Of a stretch of 64,000 bases of DNA, positions 55,011 to 64,000 are shown piece by piece. Made by a program: the position numbers and the translations under genes. The number at the start of each line of letters is the position of its first letter. Position 1 is the stretch's first letter. Below the pieces are notes generated by a model, which did not search any database, was not told where the DNA came from, and worked only from the letters and a program-made list of their open reading frames with translations. This DNA is from Cercospora beticola (Eukaryota; Ascomycota; Dothideomycetes; Mycosphaerellales; Mycosphaerellaceae), in the NCBI RefSeq assembly GCF_033473495.1, contig NC_088936.1, positions 1,612,001 through 1,676,000 on the forward strand. The letters run 5' to 3'.

Positions 55011-55854
55011 TTACAAGAAGAAAGCAGCGAGGGCAGCGACACCAGCGAAAGCACCACCGGCAACGTTGGCGACAGCAGCACCGGTGTAGGTGGCTGGCTT
55101 GGTTGGGGTGGAGCCAGTTGGGGCAACTGGGGTGGTGCCGTTGTTGCCAACTGGGTACTTTGGTGGGGAGACTGGAGCAGATGGAGCTGGGTGGGTGTAG
55201 ACCGGAGGAGCTGGGTGGGTCTCTGGCTGCTCTGGGCTGGATGGAGAGCTTGGGACTGGAGCTGGGTGGGTGGTGTAGACAGCTGGGATGGTCAAGGTGG
55301 TGGCCTTGGTGACAACGTAGGTCTTGCTCTCGTGGGTGAAGGTGGTTGGCTCAGGGCAGTAGGTGGTGTACACAGTCGACCAGGTGGAGGCTGGGTAGCT
55401 GTGATATTGTCAGATTGCGGTTTCGAATCATTTGCAATGCGCAACTTACGTAGCTGGGTGAGTCTCGGACTTGGACTCGTAGGTTGATGGTGGAGCGTAT
55501 CCAGCTGGCTTGGTCTCAGTTGGGTAGGCGGCTGGGTGAGTCTCGGACTTGGACTCGTAGACCGGAGGAGGAGCGTAGCCAGCTGGCTTGGTCTCAGTTG
55601 GGTAGGCGGCTGGGTGAGTCTCGGACTTGGACTCGTAGACCGGAGGAGGAGCGTAGCCAGCTGGCTTGGTCTCAGTTGGGTAAGCAGCTGGGACGGAGGA
55701 GGTGGTCTCAGCGCCGTAGCTTGGAGGAGCGTCGTAGGCTGGAGGAGCCTGAATTGATCGTCAGCGACGGTTCGTTGATGTTCATCGACACGACAGCACT
55801 CACGTAAGAGGCGATGGCAGAGCCAGCCAGGGCAGCGACGATAGCGGCACGCAT
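55011..55854 (-). CDS. CCG-6-like GPI-anchored cell-wall protein with internal repeats
   Basis: Three exons on the minus strand: 55854-55804, 55748-55450 and 55398-55011, about 245 aa. Signal peptide MRAAIVAALAGSAIASYA. Exon 2 encodes three 26-aa repeats of the type YPTETKPAGYAPPPVYESKS followed by ETHPAA. Exon 3 carries STVYTTYCPEPTTFTHES and the KTYVVTKATTLTIP segment, hallmark of the CCG-6 / DEC-like fungal wall protein group. It then has a Pro/Thr-rich stretch and a GPI signal (ANVAGGAFAGVAALAAFFL). It is heavily O-glycosylated in all likelihood and coats the wall. A TATA element sits about 120 nt upstream. Repeat number may vary between strains. Confidence 0.87.
55461..55694. repeat. 78-bp tandem repeat within wall-protein gene
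   Basis: Three copies spaced exactly 78 bp (starting at 55461, 55539 and 55617). The second and third are nearly identical; the first differs at its PPSTYE segment. It keeps the reading frame (26 codons). Confidence 0.9.
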
Positions 55855-55973
55855 TTTGAAGTAGTTGTTTGTTCTTGTTAAAGAGTGTGGGTAGTTGGAT
55901 GTGATGTACAACTGAATTGGCAGGCGTGAAAGAGCGTGATGAGGAGAGCAAGAGGAAGAGAATGGGTGTCGAG

Positions 55974-55982
55974 GTATATAAT
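55974..55982 (-). promoter_or_regulatory. TATA box of the wall-protein gene
   Basis: The minus strand reads ATTATATAC about 120 nt before the ATG. A good TATA match, consistent with a highly expressed wall-protein gene. Confidence 0.5.
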
Positions 55983-58900
55983 GGCCTGGGCTGGGGCGCG
56001 TTGGGCTAGCGCTCGCAAGCGATCGATTCTTTGACAGCGCGTGTGGTGCCCGTGTTTCAGGGATGCGCAAATTGGATGTTCATCCTGTCCGCCCAACTCG
56101 GAAGCTGAAGTCGACGGCGCTAGACCGGTCGTGGTGTCGTAGTGGTCCGCCTCAACCCTCGAAGCCGTTATTACACCGATCTTGGCCACTGAAAACGCCG
56201 GCCTGGCCGTTCCACTCGCGCGCATGTGGGTGAGCGCTACCGCGGCGCGACCCCGTGAATGCACTCCAGGACGTGTGCTGTGCTGTGCATACTGGTGTTG
56301 CTATTGTTGACAGCTACGCACCGCCATGTCGCAGCGCGACACAAACAGCTCGCGTAGGCGCCGCCGCGCTCGTCTCCTTATCCCGAATGGATTATCCCCA
56401 CGATCCAGAGTGATCTCCGAACGGCGAGCTTGCGATGCCAAAGCTCCACATGGCAGATGGTCAATACGAGCGCCATCGCAGACCGCCGTTGCTTGGTTGG
56501 CCTTTGTCTCTATTGGCCTCCAATAACGTGTGGCGTGGCGGTTTCAGCGCACCCTAGTCCAGCCAAGTCAGAGTCAGCGCGTGGGCGGGCCACCGCGCAT
56601 CCTGGTGATTAGCCAGGAGACGTCCCAATCCATACATAAACTCTCGCGCTGGGCATGACGCGCGTTTGATAACGAGAGGCTTCACCAAACTCTATTGGCT
56701 GCCACCCAAATGCTGTGATGGCGGTGGCGTGTGGTTTGCCGACGAATGAACTGGTGTCGCGCGACGCTCTTCCCCATCAGCGTCGCAGCGGTGGCAGCGG
56801 TGGGCGCGGTGTCTGGAACACTGGAAGGCGCTGCTGCTGTGTTTGCTTGCGGCGATCCCCTCAACAAACGCCGGCCTCCTATTCTTCACTTGCGACATTC
56901 GGCTGCAGCACGAGAAGCGTCTGACTCCGCCGCTGCTGCTGCACACTGCAAGGTACGCGCCCTCTAGCGCAGGTACGCGATGCCGTCCCGATCGCTGGCC
57001 AATGAAGCGTGGCAGCGAGTGCTCGGCCAAGGAGTCCCGTCTTCCCGCAGCCCACCACGATTTTGCCATTAGCCGACCTCAACCAAGGTCAGTCTCGAAC
57101 TTTCAGATGCTTCTCGCAGAGCCTCACCGGCTCTCTCCTTCGTATTGCTCATCCGCCTCATGAATATCGACATCATCTCACGCTGGCAATAGCCGCAGGA
57201 TCACCTCATCTCGCTCCAGCTCCCCTTGAATCGTGCCTTCCCCCGACGTTGAGAGCCCGTTCTCTGCCCGTCCGTCCGTCGTTCACATGCAGCGCGAGCT
57301 TGAAACAACCTCAGCACACGTGCCGGATTTCCGGAACCTGACCGCGACTGGTCACCGCATTAATGAAGCCCTCCTTGCCTCTTCCTCCTGCTCTAGTAGG
57401 CACGTCGCCGATATTGCCTCCGCGGGACGAATATTGCTCTTCACTGCATCGATTATAATGACAAACACGAGCTGATCGTGATGGCAATCTATCCTCGAGA
57501 TGAGGACAACGCACGCAAGCGGCACACCAGCGATTTACCGACAGCTAAACAAATATGGATCAACGGCGCGACCAAACTGTTCAACCCGTCATCTTGGCCA
57601 CTGCATGGAAGCCTTCTGGACTACGCCCAATATCTCTACCTGCTCATCAACGGCACGTTGTTGCTGAATTGTCTCCATCGGCTTTTGCAACTTCACACCA
57701 TGCTATGGCGAGACTTTATTGCATTTACTCCGCAGAGGTTCGGGACCCGTTGCACCCACAATACCAGGAAATAGCGGTCGTCCTCTGGTCGCTGCATATT
57801 GGACCTTGACGTTACACGCCCTTGTGAACGCGCCTGCGCAACGCCGCGCAGTCAGCACCGATTGTCCTGGCGGCGTTACTGCTATCTTTGGCATGCCGTC
57901 AGAGTAGCGATGCGCCGTATGCCTCAACTCATGGAAGCTCGGCGTTATGAGTGCTACCCACTGGAAACCGCCGGTGATCTATTCAAAGATGTTATTCACT
58001 AATTACCAGTTCCCTAACGCAAGCTCCTCTAGCTATTCATGTCCCGTCCTCGGCAATTTGGTCTTCTGTGAATCCCTTCGAAAGTGTGGTCCGGAAGTCA
58101 GAATCTGAGAGAACCTCTGCGATCAGCCACAAGACAATTCTCACCATTTCCCGCCGGGCACATGGTGTTCAACAGGATTCGCACACGTCACATGGCATCG
58201 TCGTAAGCTTTCCGGTACAGGTCAGCGCCCTCGAATGCCGTCGAGTGTTCTTGATGTGCGAATTGCTTTGTAGGACACACCCATCACGGCACGCTTGCGC
58301 AATGTAGCAAGGCATATCCTCGAGACCAGCAAGCCGAGAGCGGACCATGTTCAACCTTGTCGTTAGTAGGCTTCCCAGCTGGCGCCTGGACATGACCTCG
58401 GCCACATGCTGAACTCAGTCACCTTCGATCCCGGATGGATGTCGACTGCAGTCAACCCAAGCTGGCGCTCGTTCATCTGAAACAATGCCTCACTCGCTGA
58501 GTAGTCGTTATCGTGTAGAAGGTATGGCCAATCGAGCTATGCAGCGCAGACGTGTGATGACAAGCATATTATGGGAGGTAAGCAAGGTACCTCCTAAGCT
58601 TTTCCAAAGTACACTTTAGCTTTCGGAACCTCACACAGCACTTCTTACTTTCCAAGCTCGACAAACGCGTCAGCTTCCTTGTCGCTCGCTCTCCTCTCAG
58701 AGGTTCTCAGCTCTTCTGAGTTCGGCTTCTGCTTGTCGGTGCTCACAGCTCGAACACCCTGTCCGGACTTCCGACCATCCGGCCTCTTCATCACCTGTTA
58801 GCGCATTCTTCCTGCCAACTTGTAACTTCTAGAAAGCAACCCGGAGAGGAACAGATCACTGCTGCGACTTCCGCTCCCTCTCTCTCCACAGGCAGCACTA

Positions 58901-59252
58901 TGCCATCAGAGTTCGCGCTCCCACATCTCTTCACGTCAGCTGCATGGGCCGATCATACTGTTTACAACAGCTGGGAGTGTAGAGTTGCCGCGACAGCCGA
59001 ATATATCGATACAGAAGTCTTCATCATTGGTTGCAGTCCAAGAAACAACACTTCTTGTTCGGTCTTCGGTCACCCAGAGCAGCGAGCTGTGTTTGGTCAC
59101 GCGTGATCTGACCTGACCTTGTATGCAGAGATCCGCTGATCGCGCCGCTCAAGGCGCCGACGCCGACATTGTGTCTAGGATGATTGAAGTATAATTGGCA
59201 GCTCACATCGTCCGACGAGCTGCAATAGCTACTAACGTCTAGATCCTCCAAC
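55983..59252. other. 3.3 kb gene-poor region
   Basis: Many short frames on both strands, none supported. The region around 58560-58890 is CT-rich and is probably promoter and leader of the AsaB-like gene. No transposon or RNA gene was recognised. Confidence 0.4.
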
Positions 59253-60280
59253 ATGGCTGCGACCCCTTCTGGATTTGTTACTGCCACACTCAACTACTTT
59301 CTGGAACCCGAGAATGGTGGCGACAAGCTGTACAGGGCTGGCACTGCTGGCGAAAAACGTCGCAAGTACAAACAGGTCCAAGTGCAAATCAATGACGTTC
59401 GTGGTCAAGAAGACAACTTCACTCTCGATCAACATGGCTTCCAGCTAGTGAAAAGCGACACCGCAGAGAAGACTTTCGACGATGAACAGCGCATCCAGAC
59501 CCTCTACTACGACGAATGCGCGGAATTGATCAAAAAGGTCACTGGTGCTACCCTGGTCAAACCTTTTGGTCACGTGGTCCGTCGATTGTCGTGGAAAGAC
59601 GCATACGATGCCGAGAAAGACCTCCCAGACGACGCTCGCTCAGTGGGCCCCAGCAATGCAAGATTTGTGCACTGCGGTATGTCGATATATGGCGCAGCAA
59701 GCAAAGCTCGCGATGCAGCTCACTGACGCCCACGTTCATAGACGAATCCTACAACGGCTCGTGCGAGCGCATTAAACAGGTATTCCCCGAGGACTCCGAA
59801 ACGCTCGACCACTGTCGTTGGGCCTATATCAATGTCTGGAGGCCCTTTGACTATCCTGCCACGCGAGATGCACTCTGCTTTGCCGACTATGCCAGCATTC
59901 GTGAAGACGAAATTCGCACCATCACAATTCAGTTCCCGAATAGAAGGGATAGCGTCCTTGTCAGCGATGGAAATTGCAATAAACCAGGTGCAATACTCGA
60001 GAACGGGGAACGAGATCCATATGCTCATGGCCCCGAGACGGTCACTTCGGAAGCTCTACAATGTGCTGCTCCGGAGACGCCAGACCAGCATAAGTGGTAT
60101 TATGCGTCTGAGATGAAGCCGAACGAGGCGCTGTTGTTGAAGATTTGTGATAGTAAGAAAGGAGTTGCGAATCGGTTGTTTCATTCAAGCTTTGAAGCGG
60201 AAAGCGACTATGGACCGGATAGGCATAGTTTGGAGGTGAGATGTGCGGTATTCTTCGAAGATCAGCCTCTAGAGGAATGA
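59253..60280 (+). CDS. AsaB/CTB9-like hydroxylase-desaturase (GA4-desaturase family)
   Basis: Two exons: 59253-59676 and 59742-60280, about 320 aa, the usual size. The N-terminus (GFVTATLNYFLEPENGG and the GEKRRKYKQVQVQINDVRGQED block) is characteristic of this family. The putative Fe(II) motif H-x-D occurs as HCD at residues 140-142, with the Asp split by the intron. CRWAYINVWRPFDYPATRDALCFAD and KWYYASEMKPNEALLLKICDSK follow in family order; a distal Arg lies in the tail. Such enzymes are 2-oxoglutarate/Fe oxygenases or relatives found in gibberellin, aspergillic-acid and cercosporin clusters; substrate here is unknown. It ends 129 bp from the convergent sulfotransferase-like gene. Confidence 0.88.
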
Positions 60281-60409
60281 AAGAGGGAACTCTGTTGGCG
60301 CAGCGCCATCGCTATTTCTCGAGAACCGACATTACCGAAAATGAGGACATGACAATGACGACTTCACAAAGATTCCACTTTCCCAAAGCCTCTCACTGCC
60401 CTCCTTTCC

Positions 60410-61511
60410 CTAATCCTCCCTCACCCTCCTCTCCCTCAAAAACGCATAATCCTCCAGTCCAGCCTCTACTTCCCTCCTAATAAACCCCGCCGCCTCCTCC
60501 CCAAACTCCCTCTTCCACTCCCCTTCCAACACCTCCAAATCCACCTCTCCATCTTCTCCCTCTCCCATTCCCCTCTTCGCCAACTCCACCCTCAACCCCG
60601 TCGAATCATTCAACGTCTTCATCAAATACCTCACCTGCGGATCCAATTTCTCCTGGTCCTCCTCCTCCATCTTATCCCATTCAAACACCGCCGCTTCAGG
60701 ATCCAAACCCGCCAATTTACAGACCTTCCTGACAAAAGTCGGAGAACTTTGATACGATGAAGATTCTACTACTAGTGGATCGATATTGTGAAATTTGTAG
60801 AATTCGTAGAGTTTGCGCTGCCAGTGGAGACTTGTCACGAGAGAAATTCCCATGTAGGATTTTTCGGCGGCTTGATTTGGGGAGGAAGAGGAGTGGATTG
60901 AGTTGGAGGTGTTGTAGACGAGGAATTTGAAGGCTGAGGGGATAATGTAGGCTGGGTGGCGGAAGGTGAGGATTGGGAGGGTTTGGGGGTGGAGGAGGAG
61001 GTGAGAGGGGATGAGGGTTGGGTTTGTTGGGGTAGAAGCCGGAGGTGAGGGTTGGTTCTTTGGAGTTGATGTAGGATATGGCTTGTTGTGGGTCGAGGGC
61101 GAATTGGGGGTGTTCGTGGAAGAGGAGGGTTTTGTGCTGTGATTGCTTTTGTGCTAGTGGGGTTGGAGTTGAATCTTGGGCGTAATGGGGTGGGATGGGT
61201 TTCACCTCTTTCTCTGCCTCCTCGAGCGCTTTCTCCCACTCTTTGATTCCGGCGTGAACCGCCTCATGGTATTCTCCCCTCGTCTCCTCCGGGATTCCCC
61301 TGGCGATGGAGTCTTCTGGGAACAGCGGAACTTGTGTTCTCCGACCTTGCAGAAAGGGGTGCCAGAGCATTTTGGCATTCGGTTGTTTGGAGAAGAGCAT
61401 TCTCTCAAGCAGATGGCAGGCTGTCCGACCTTGTGACCACAGAAGAACTTGTGTTGGCTTCTTTTGTGCGTTCATGTTCTTCGTCAGCGTCGAGGACTCG
61501 GCCATGATCAT
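60410..61511 (-). pseudogene. sulfotransferase-like P-loop protein, broken by a one-base shift
   Basis: The frame from 61511 contains a P-loop-type opening (TQVLLWSQGRTACHLLERML), MLWHPFLQG and KTLLFHEHP, characteristic of fungal sulfotransferase-family proteins. Near 61010-61040, after TLTSGFYPN, the family sequence continues in another frame (LTFRHPAYIIPSAFKFLVYN, then HNIDPLVVESSSY and CKLAGLDPEAAVFEWDKM) to 60410. No splice sites explain this; one extra base in an AAA/CCC run does. About 366 aa without it. It might be a true frameshift or an assembly error. Start codon uncertain (61511, 61505 or 61475). Possibly a partner of the facing AsaB-like gene. Confidence 0.7.
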
Positions 61512-62208
61512 TGCAGTTGATTTCGAATGTGTCTTTTCGGAAGTAAACGATGAGGCTAATGTGCAGCATGGAGGACAGCAAAATATACACTTTGTGATAG
61601 AAACAGCGGCTCCGAAGAGGATCGTTCAGCCCTCGTGCCCTTGATATGCGCTGAAGGATTCGAACTTCGGGTGCAGGAGGATCTTGCAGATTGTACGGCT
61701 GAACAGCTGGGAGGCCTGAATCGGAAATTCAGGAATCGCGCGTGAGGCAACAAGTTGTCTTTTCAGCTGTGCGGCTGGATCGGTGCCTTGCAAGCAATGG
61801 AGGCACACTCACGGTGTGCTCAATCCGCAAGCGAGATGTGATGGAATTCAAACCGTCAATCCAGCTGCCTGTAGACCAAAGTGCGTTCGAGCAGCTTTCC
61901 ACGTGGGACAGCTCCTGCCTTTCTAAGTTCTCATGAGTACTGTAATAATGAGAACAAAGCAAGGCATGAGACCCAGCTTGCATGTACAATAATACATATG
62001 ACGTTCGAAGGTCCGATTCCTACCTGTATCATGACCATGGAAGGATACAACCAGTGTGTGTGTACGATGTGCTTTTGACATACATGCTGCGCATCACTTG
62101 TCAATTTATTCCTCTAGAATCTTTCTGTCAATGCTGCAAATGACATTCAGAGCCATGTGATCCGCGAGCGGACGACATGCGGAATATTGTCTCAGCCTAA
62201 GGAGCAGC
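61512..62208. other. intergenic region
   Basis: About 700 bp between two minus-strand genes (upstream of the sulfotransferase-like gene). A tRNA-like B-box near 61656 was considered and rejected. Nothing else is seen. Confidence 0.4.
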
Positions 62209-63519
62209 TCATGGCTCGAGTTTTCGCGGGTTCGCTCGTGGAGAAGCTGCAGCTACAGCAGCTGCTTCCTTGACCTGACAAACCTGCGTAAGCGCATCGT
62301 CAATGTCGTGTTCGTCGATGACAGCGCCGAATCTGGGATTGATGTTAGCGTTTTGTTCAAGCGCGTCGCTGGCCTGACATACCTGTAGCAATGTATCTTA
62401 TTTAACAATGAAGCCTTGAGCACCTCAAAATCGTGCGCACCGAAGCCTCTTGTCCTTGAATCTTGCATCAACTTAATCCATGCGCGGACAGGAGGTATTT
62501 CCGGTTCTGATATTTCTAGCGCGGCACTCAGATTGAGTAGATTCACCAAGTCTTTCCTCTTTAATTGCGGCATTTGGCATGGATATCGCGAGCCTGGACG
62601 TTCGATGATGTCCGTGTAGAGTGGCGCCGTGGCCATCATGGCGTGACCGGATATGTGCTGGTTCTCTCCATCATCGGGCACTTCCATGGGCTGCCCGGCC
62701 ATTCCGCCATCCGCAGAAGCCTGATAATTGTGCGCTCGCACGTGCAAGTAATGTATATGCCCCATACATGGTCTTTCGAGGCTATGAATGTTGTTAGTAG
62801 GGTTCCGTGCACCAGGAAGGCAGTGACGTACGTCAGAATGAAGTCCAGACCAAGCTCATCATAATCGAGCTCCACCGCCGGCAGCTCTTGGGCCAACTTC
62901 ACGGTTATGGGTCCTGTCGAACTCGAGGAGCGCTGACACGCCATTATGGTCTGGCTGGTCGGAATGTCCAGCATTGGGCCATCAGACGCGAATCCCCGGG
63001 TTTCTTCGGTGTCCCAGATGCTGAGTCGGTGCGTGCTGGCCAGAGGAGCTCGGTCCGCTACCTCCTGGAGCGGCGCATTAGCAGTCATACTAGGAAAGCC
63101 AGAGGCGTCGGAGAAGCTATTTGTCCTGGTTGCATCGCAAGTCCAGGACATGCTTTCATACCCAGAATCTGTGCCAGCTGAAGAAGTGGCGGCGGCGGGT
63201 TGTACGTGCTCTCGTAGTCGCAAGTTCTCCTCATGAAGTCGATCCCTCTCGAGCATGGCGGCATCTCGTGATTGAATGGCATCGTCTCGTTCGCGCGTCG
63301 TTTGTACAAAGAGCTCTTTCAGGCGCATCACCTCGAGTTCGAGTTCCTTGGTGTATTGCTCTTTCCGCTCACGATGTGTTCTGAGAGAGATAAGTTCACG
63401 ATGGATCTCTGGCTGCACAGTCTGCATTACCTTTGCGCCTGTCTGTTTCGCTCCAATTTCTCGTTGGGAGCAGGTTTTGAATCACGCTTGGGTCCTGGTT
63501 TCTTTTTTCGTTGCGGCAT
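62209..63519 (-). CDS. bZIP transcription factor
   Basis: Four exons on the minus strand: 63519-63431, 63380-62832, 62781-62383 and 62332-62209, about 386 aa. Exon 1 opens MPQRKKKPGPKRDSKPAP and ends in the basic region; the junction gives NRQAQRTHRERKEQYTKELE, which has the NxxAQRxxRxR DNA contacts of fungal bZIPs. A leucine-zipper-like heptad coiled coil follows (LELEVMRLKELFVQTTRERD...LHEENLRLREH). The middle is Ser/Thr-rich. The C-terminal half, from DYDELGLDFILT, is a helical domain with aromatic and Leu residues resembling the ligand-free C-terminal domain of fungal-specific bZIPs. Ends in AAAVAAASPRANPRKLEP. Nuclear; target genes unknown. The 54-kb-distant ERG and wall genes give no clue. 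Confidence 0.88.
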
Positions 63520-64000
63520 AGCGGAAGGTGCGCCGGAAGACTGCATGGCTGTGTCATGTTCGCTGGCACCTGTGCGTCGTAAGCTTGATGAGAAGCAGGA
63601 CTTGTGCGATTATCATCACGCTGGGCTGGGCTGGACTGGGCTGGGAAGGAATCTGTGCCAATGCCATGGCCACATTGAAACCGTGCACGTGACATTTGAG
63701 AAGGGTCCCTTACCAGCGGTGGCCGTGAGACTACTGGCGTCGGCGGCCAAAGGACGCTGCGATTGCATGATGCGTGTTGGTGCTGTCACGCAGAGAGTTG
63801 ATGTTCAAACGAGTGCGGGTTTGATTGCGCCCCAATGCAAGCTCTACGCCTTCATATATGCACCGCAGAGGGACTGTCTGAATTGTAGCCGAGGAGGATC
63901 CTGCCGCGCTGGAAAAGGCCGTTACATGTGAAAGGGAGGCGCTCTTTCGCTCCGTCTTGCGCGAAGATGTCTGTTTCCACGAGGAGTCTCGGCGTGCGTG
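63520..64000. other. upstream region of the bZIP gene
   Basis: 480 bp to the window edge. Contains the CCCAG/CTGGG short repeat and an upstream ATG at 63695 whose 99-codon frame overlaps the bZIP start. Confidence 0.4.
63621..63646. repeat. CTGGG short tandem repeat
   Basis: About five copies of CTGGG (one with A inserted), on the sense strand CCCAG, roughly 100 nt upstream of the bZIP start. Confidence 0.7.

Noticed and set aside
54963..55487. Trp/Gly-rich 174-codon plus-strand frame
   Set aside because: Antisense of the Pro-rich wall protein; Trp and Gly arise from reversed Pro and Thr codons.
61640..61680. tRNA-like B-box (GTTCGAATC on the minus strand)
   Set aside because: No T-stem pairing of the required length and no A-box or acceptor stem at suitable distance.
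1..64000. CRISPR arrays, operons, rRNA and intact transposons
   Set aside because: No regular spacer-repeat pattern, transposase, reverse transcriptase or rRNA-like sequence was found; the window is typical fungal nuclear DNA.

Overview
The window is nuclear DNA of a filamentous ascomycete (Pezizomycotina; a Dothideomycete would fit, but that is inference). The signs are about 30 spaced genes in 64 kb, short 48-90 nt introns with GT(A/G)AGT donors and CTAAC/CTGAC-like branch points, and characteristic families: ERG4, a GH72 glucanosyltransferase, a CCG-6-like wall protein, an ASH1-type SET protein, a HET-domain protein, a CesA-like GT2 and a GH12. I see no bacterial features, CRISPR arrays, rRNA, tRNA or intact transposons. 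Exon structures were worked out by hand from splice motifs and frame continuity.

Layout. 1-9 kb: an orphan, probably mitochondrial protein, a secreted GH12 glucanase on the minus strand with a 12-nt microexon, and a large CesA-like family 2 glycosyltransferase. 9.8-20.2 kb: an MFS monocarboxylate-type transporter, a secreted serine carboxypeptidase, then four small redox or metabolic genes (degenerate SDR, NTF2-like protein, NmrA-like reductase, cytochrome b5-FMN hydroxyacid dehydrogenase) that could form a small catabolic or secondary-metabolic neighbourhood. 20.2-30.2 kb: housekeeping genes (ADE1 SAICAR synthetase, ASH1-like H3K36 methyltransferase, ERF2-like palmitoyltransferase, a small mitochondrial membrane protein).

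30.5-36 kb holds the most unusual region: five diverged members (A-E) of one small-protein family. Four share a short first exon ending in Phe-Gly-Pro, with an intron at exactly that point; C keeps the same short-first-exon layout without Phe-Gly-Pro. All five share a C-terminal motif of the type L-V-[DEQ]-[KQ]-V...G-x-W. I do not recognise the family, and it is the best candidate for an undescribed system here.

36.3-39.1 kb: a class A flavoprotein monooxygenase spliced in frame to a polytopic membrane domain (849 aa). 40-51.5 kb: ERG4 and a fructosamine-kinase-like gene diverge from each other, followed by a HET-domain gene with a C-terminal C2H2-like finger, an SDR lacking the catalytic Lys, a Vps62/DUF946-type gene broken by one missing base, and a GPI-anchored GH72 enzyme. 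51.5-64 kb is gene-poor and contains a 52-aa secreted cysteine-rich peptide, a repeat-bearing GPI wall protein, an AsaB/CTB9-like oxidoreductase facing a frameshifted sulfotransferase-like gene, and a bZIP factor.

A recurrent compositional signal is that many accessory genes run from C-rich sense sequence at the 5' end to G-rich at the 3' end. The fused monooxygenase shows this pattern twice, once per domain.
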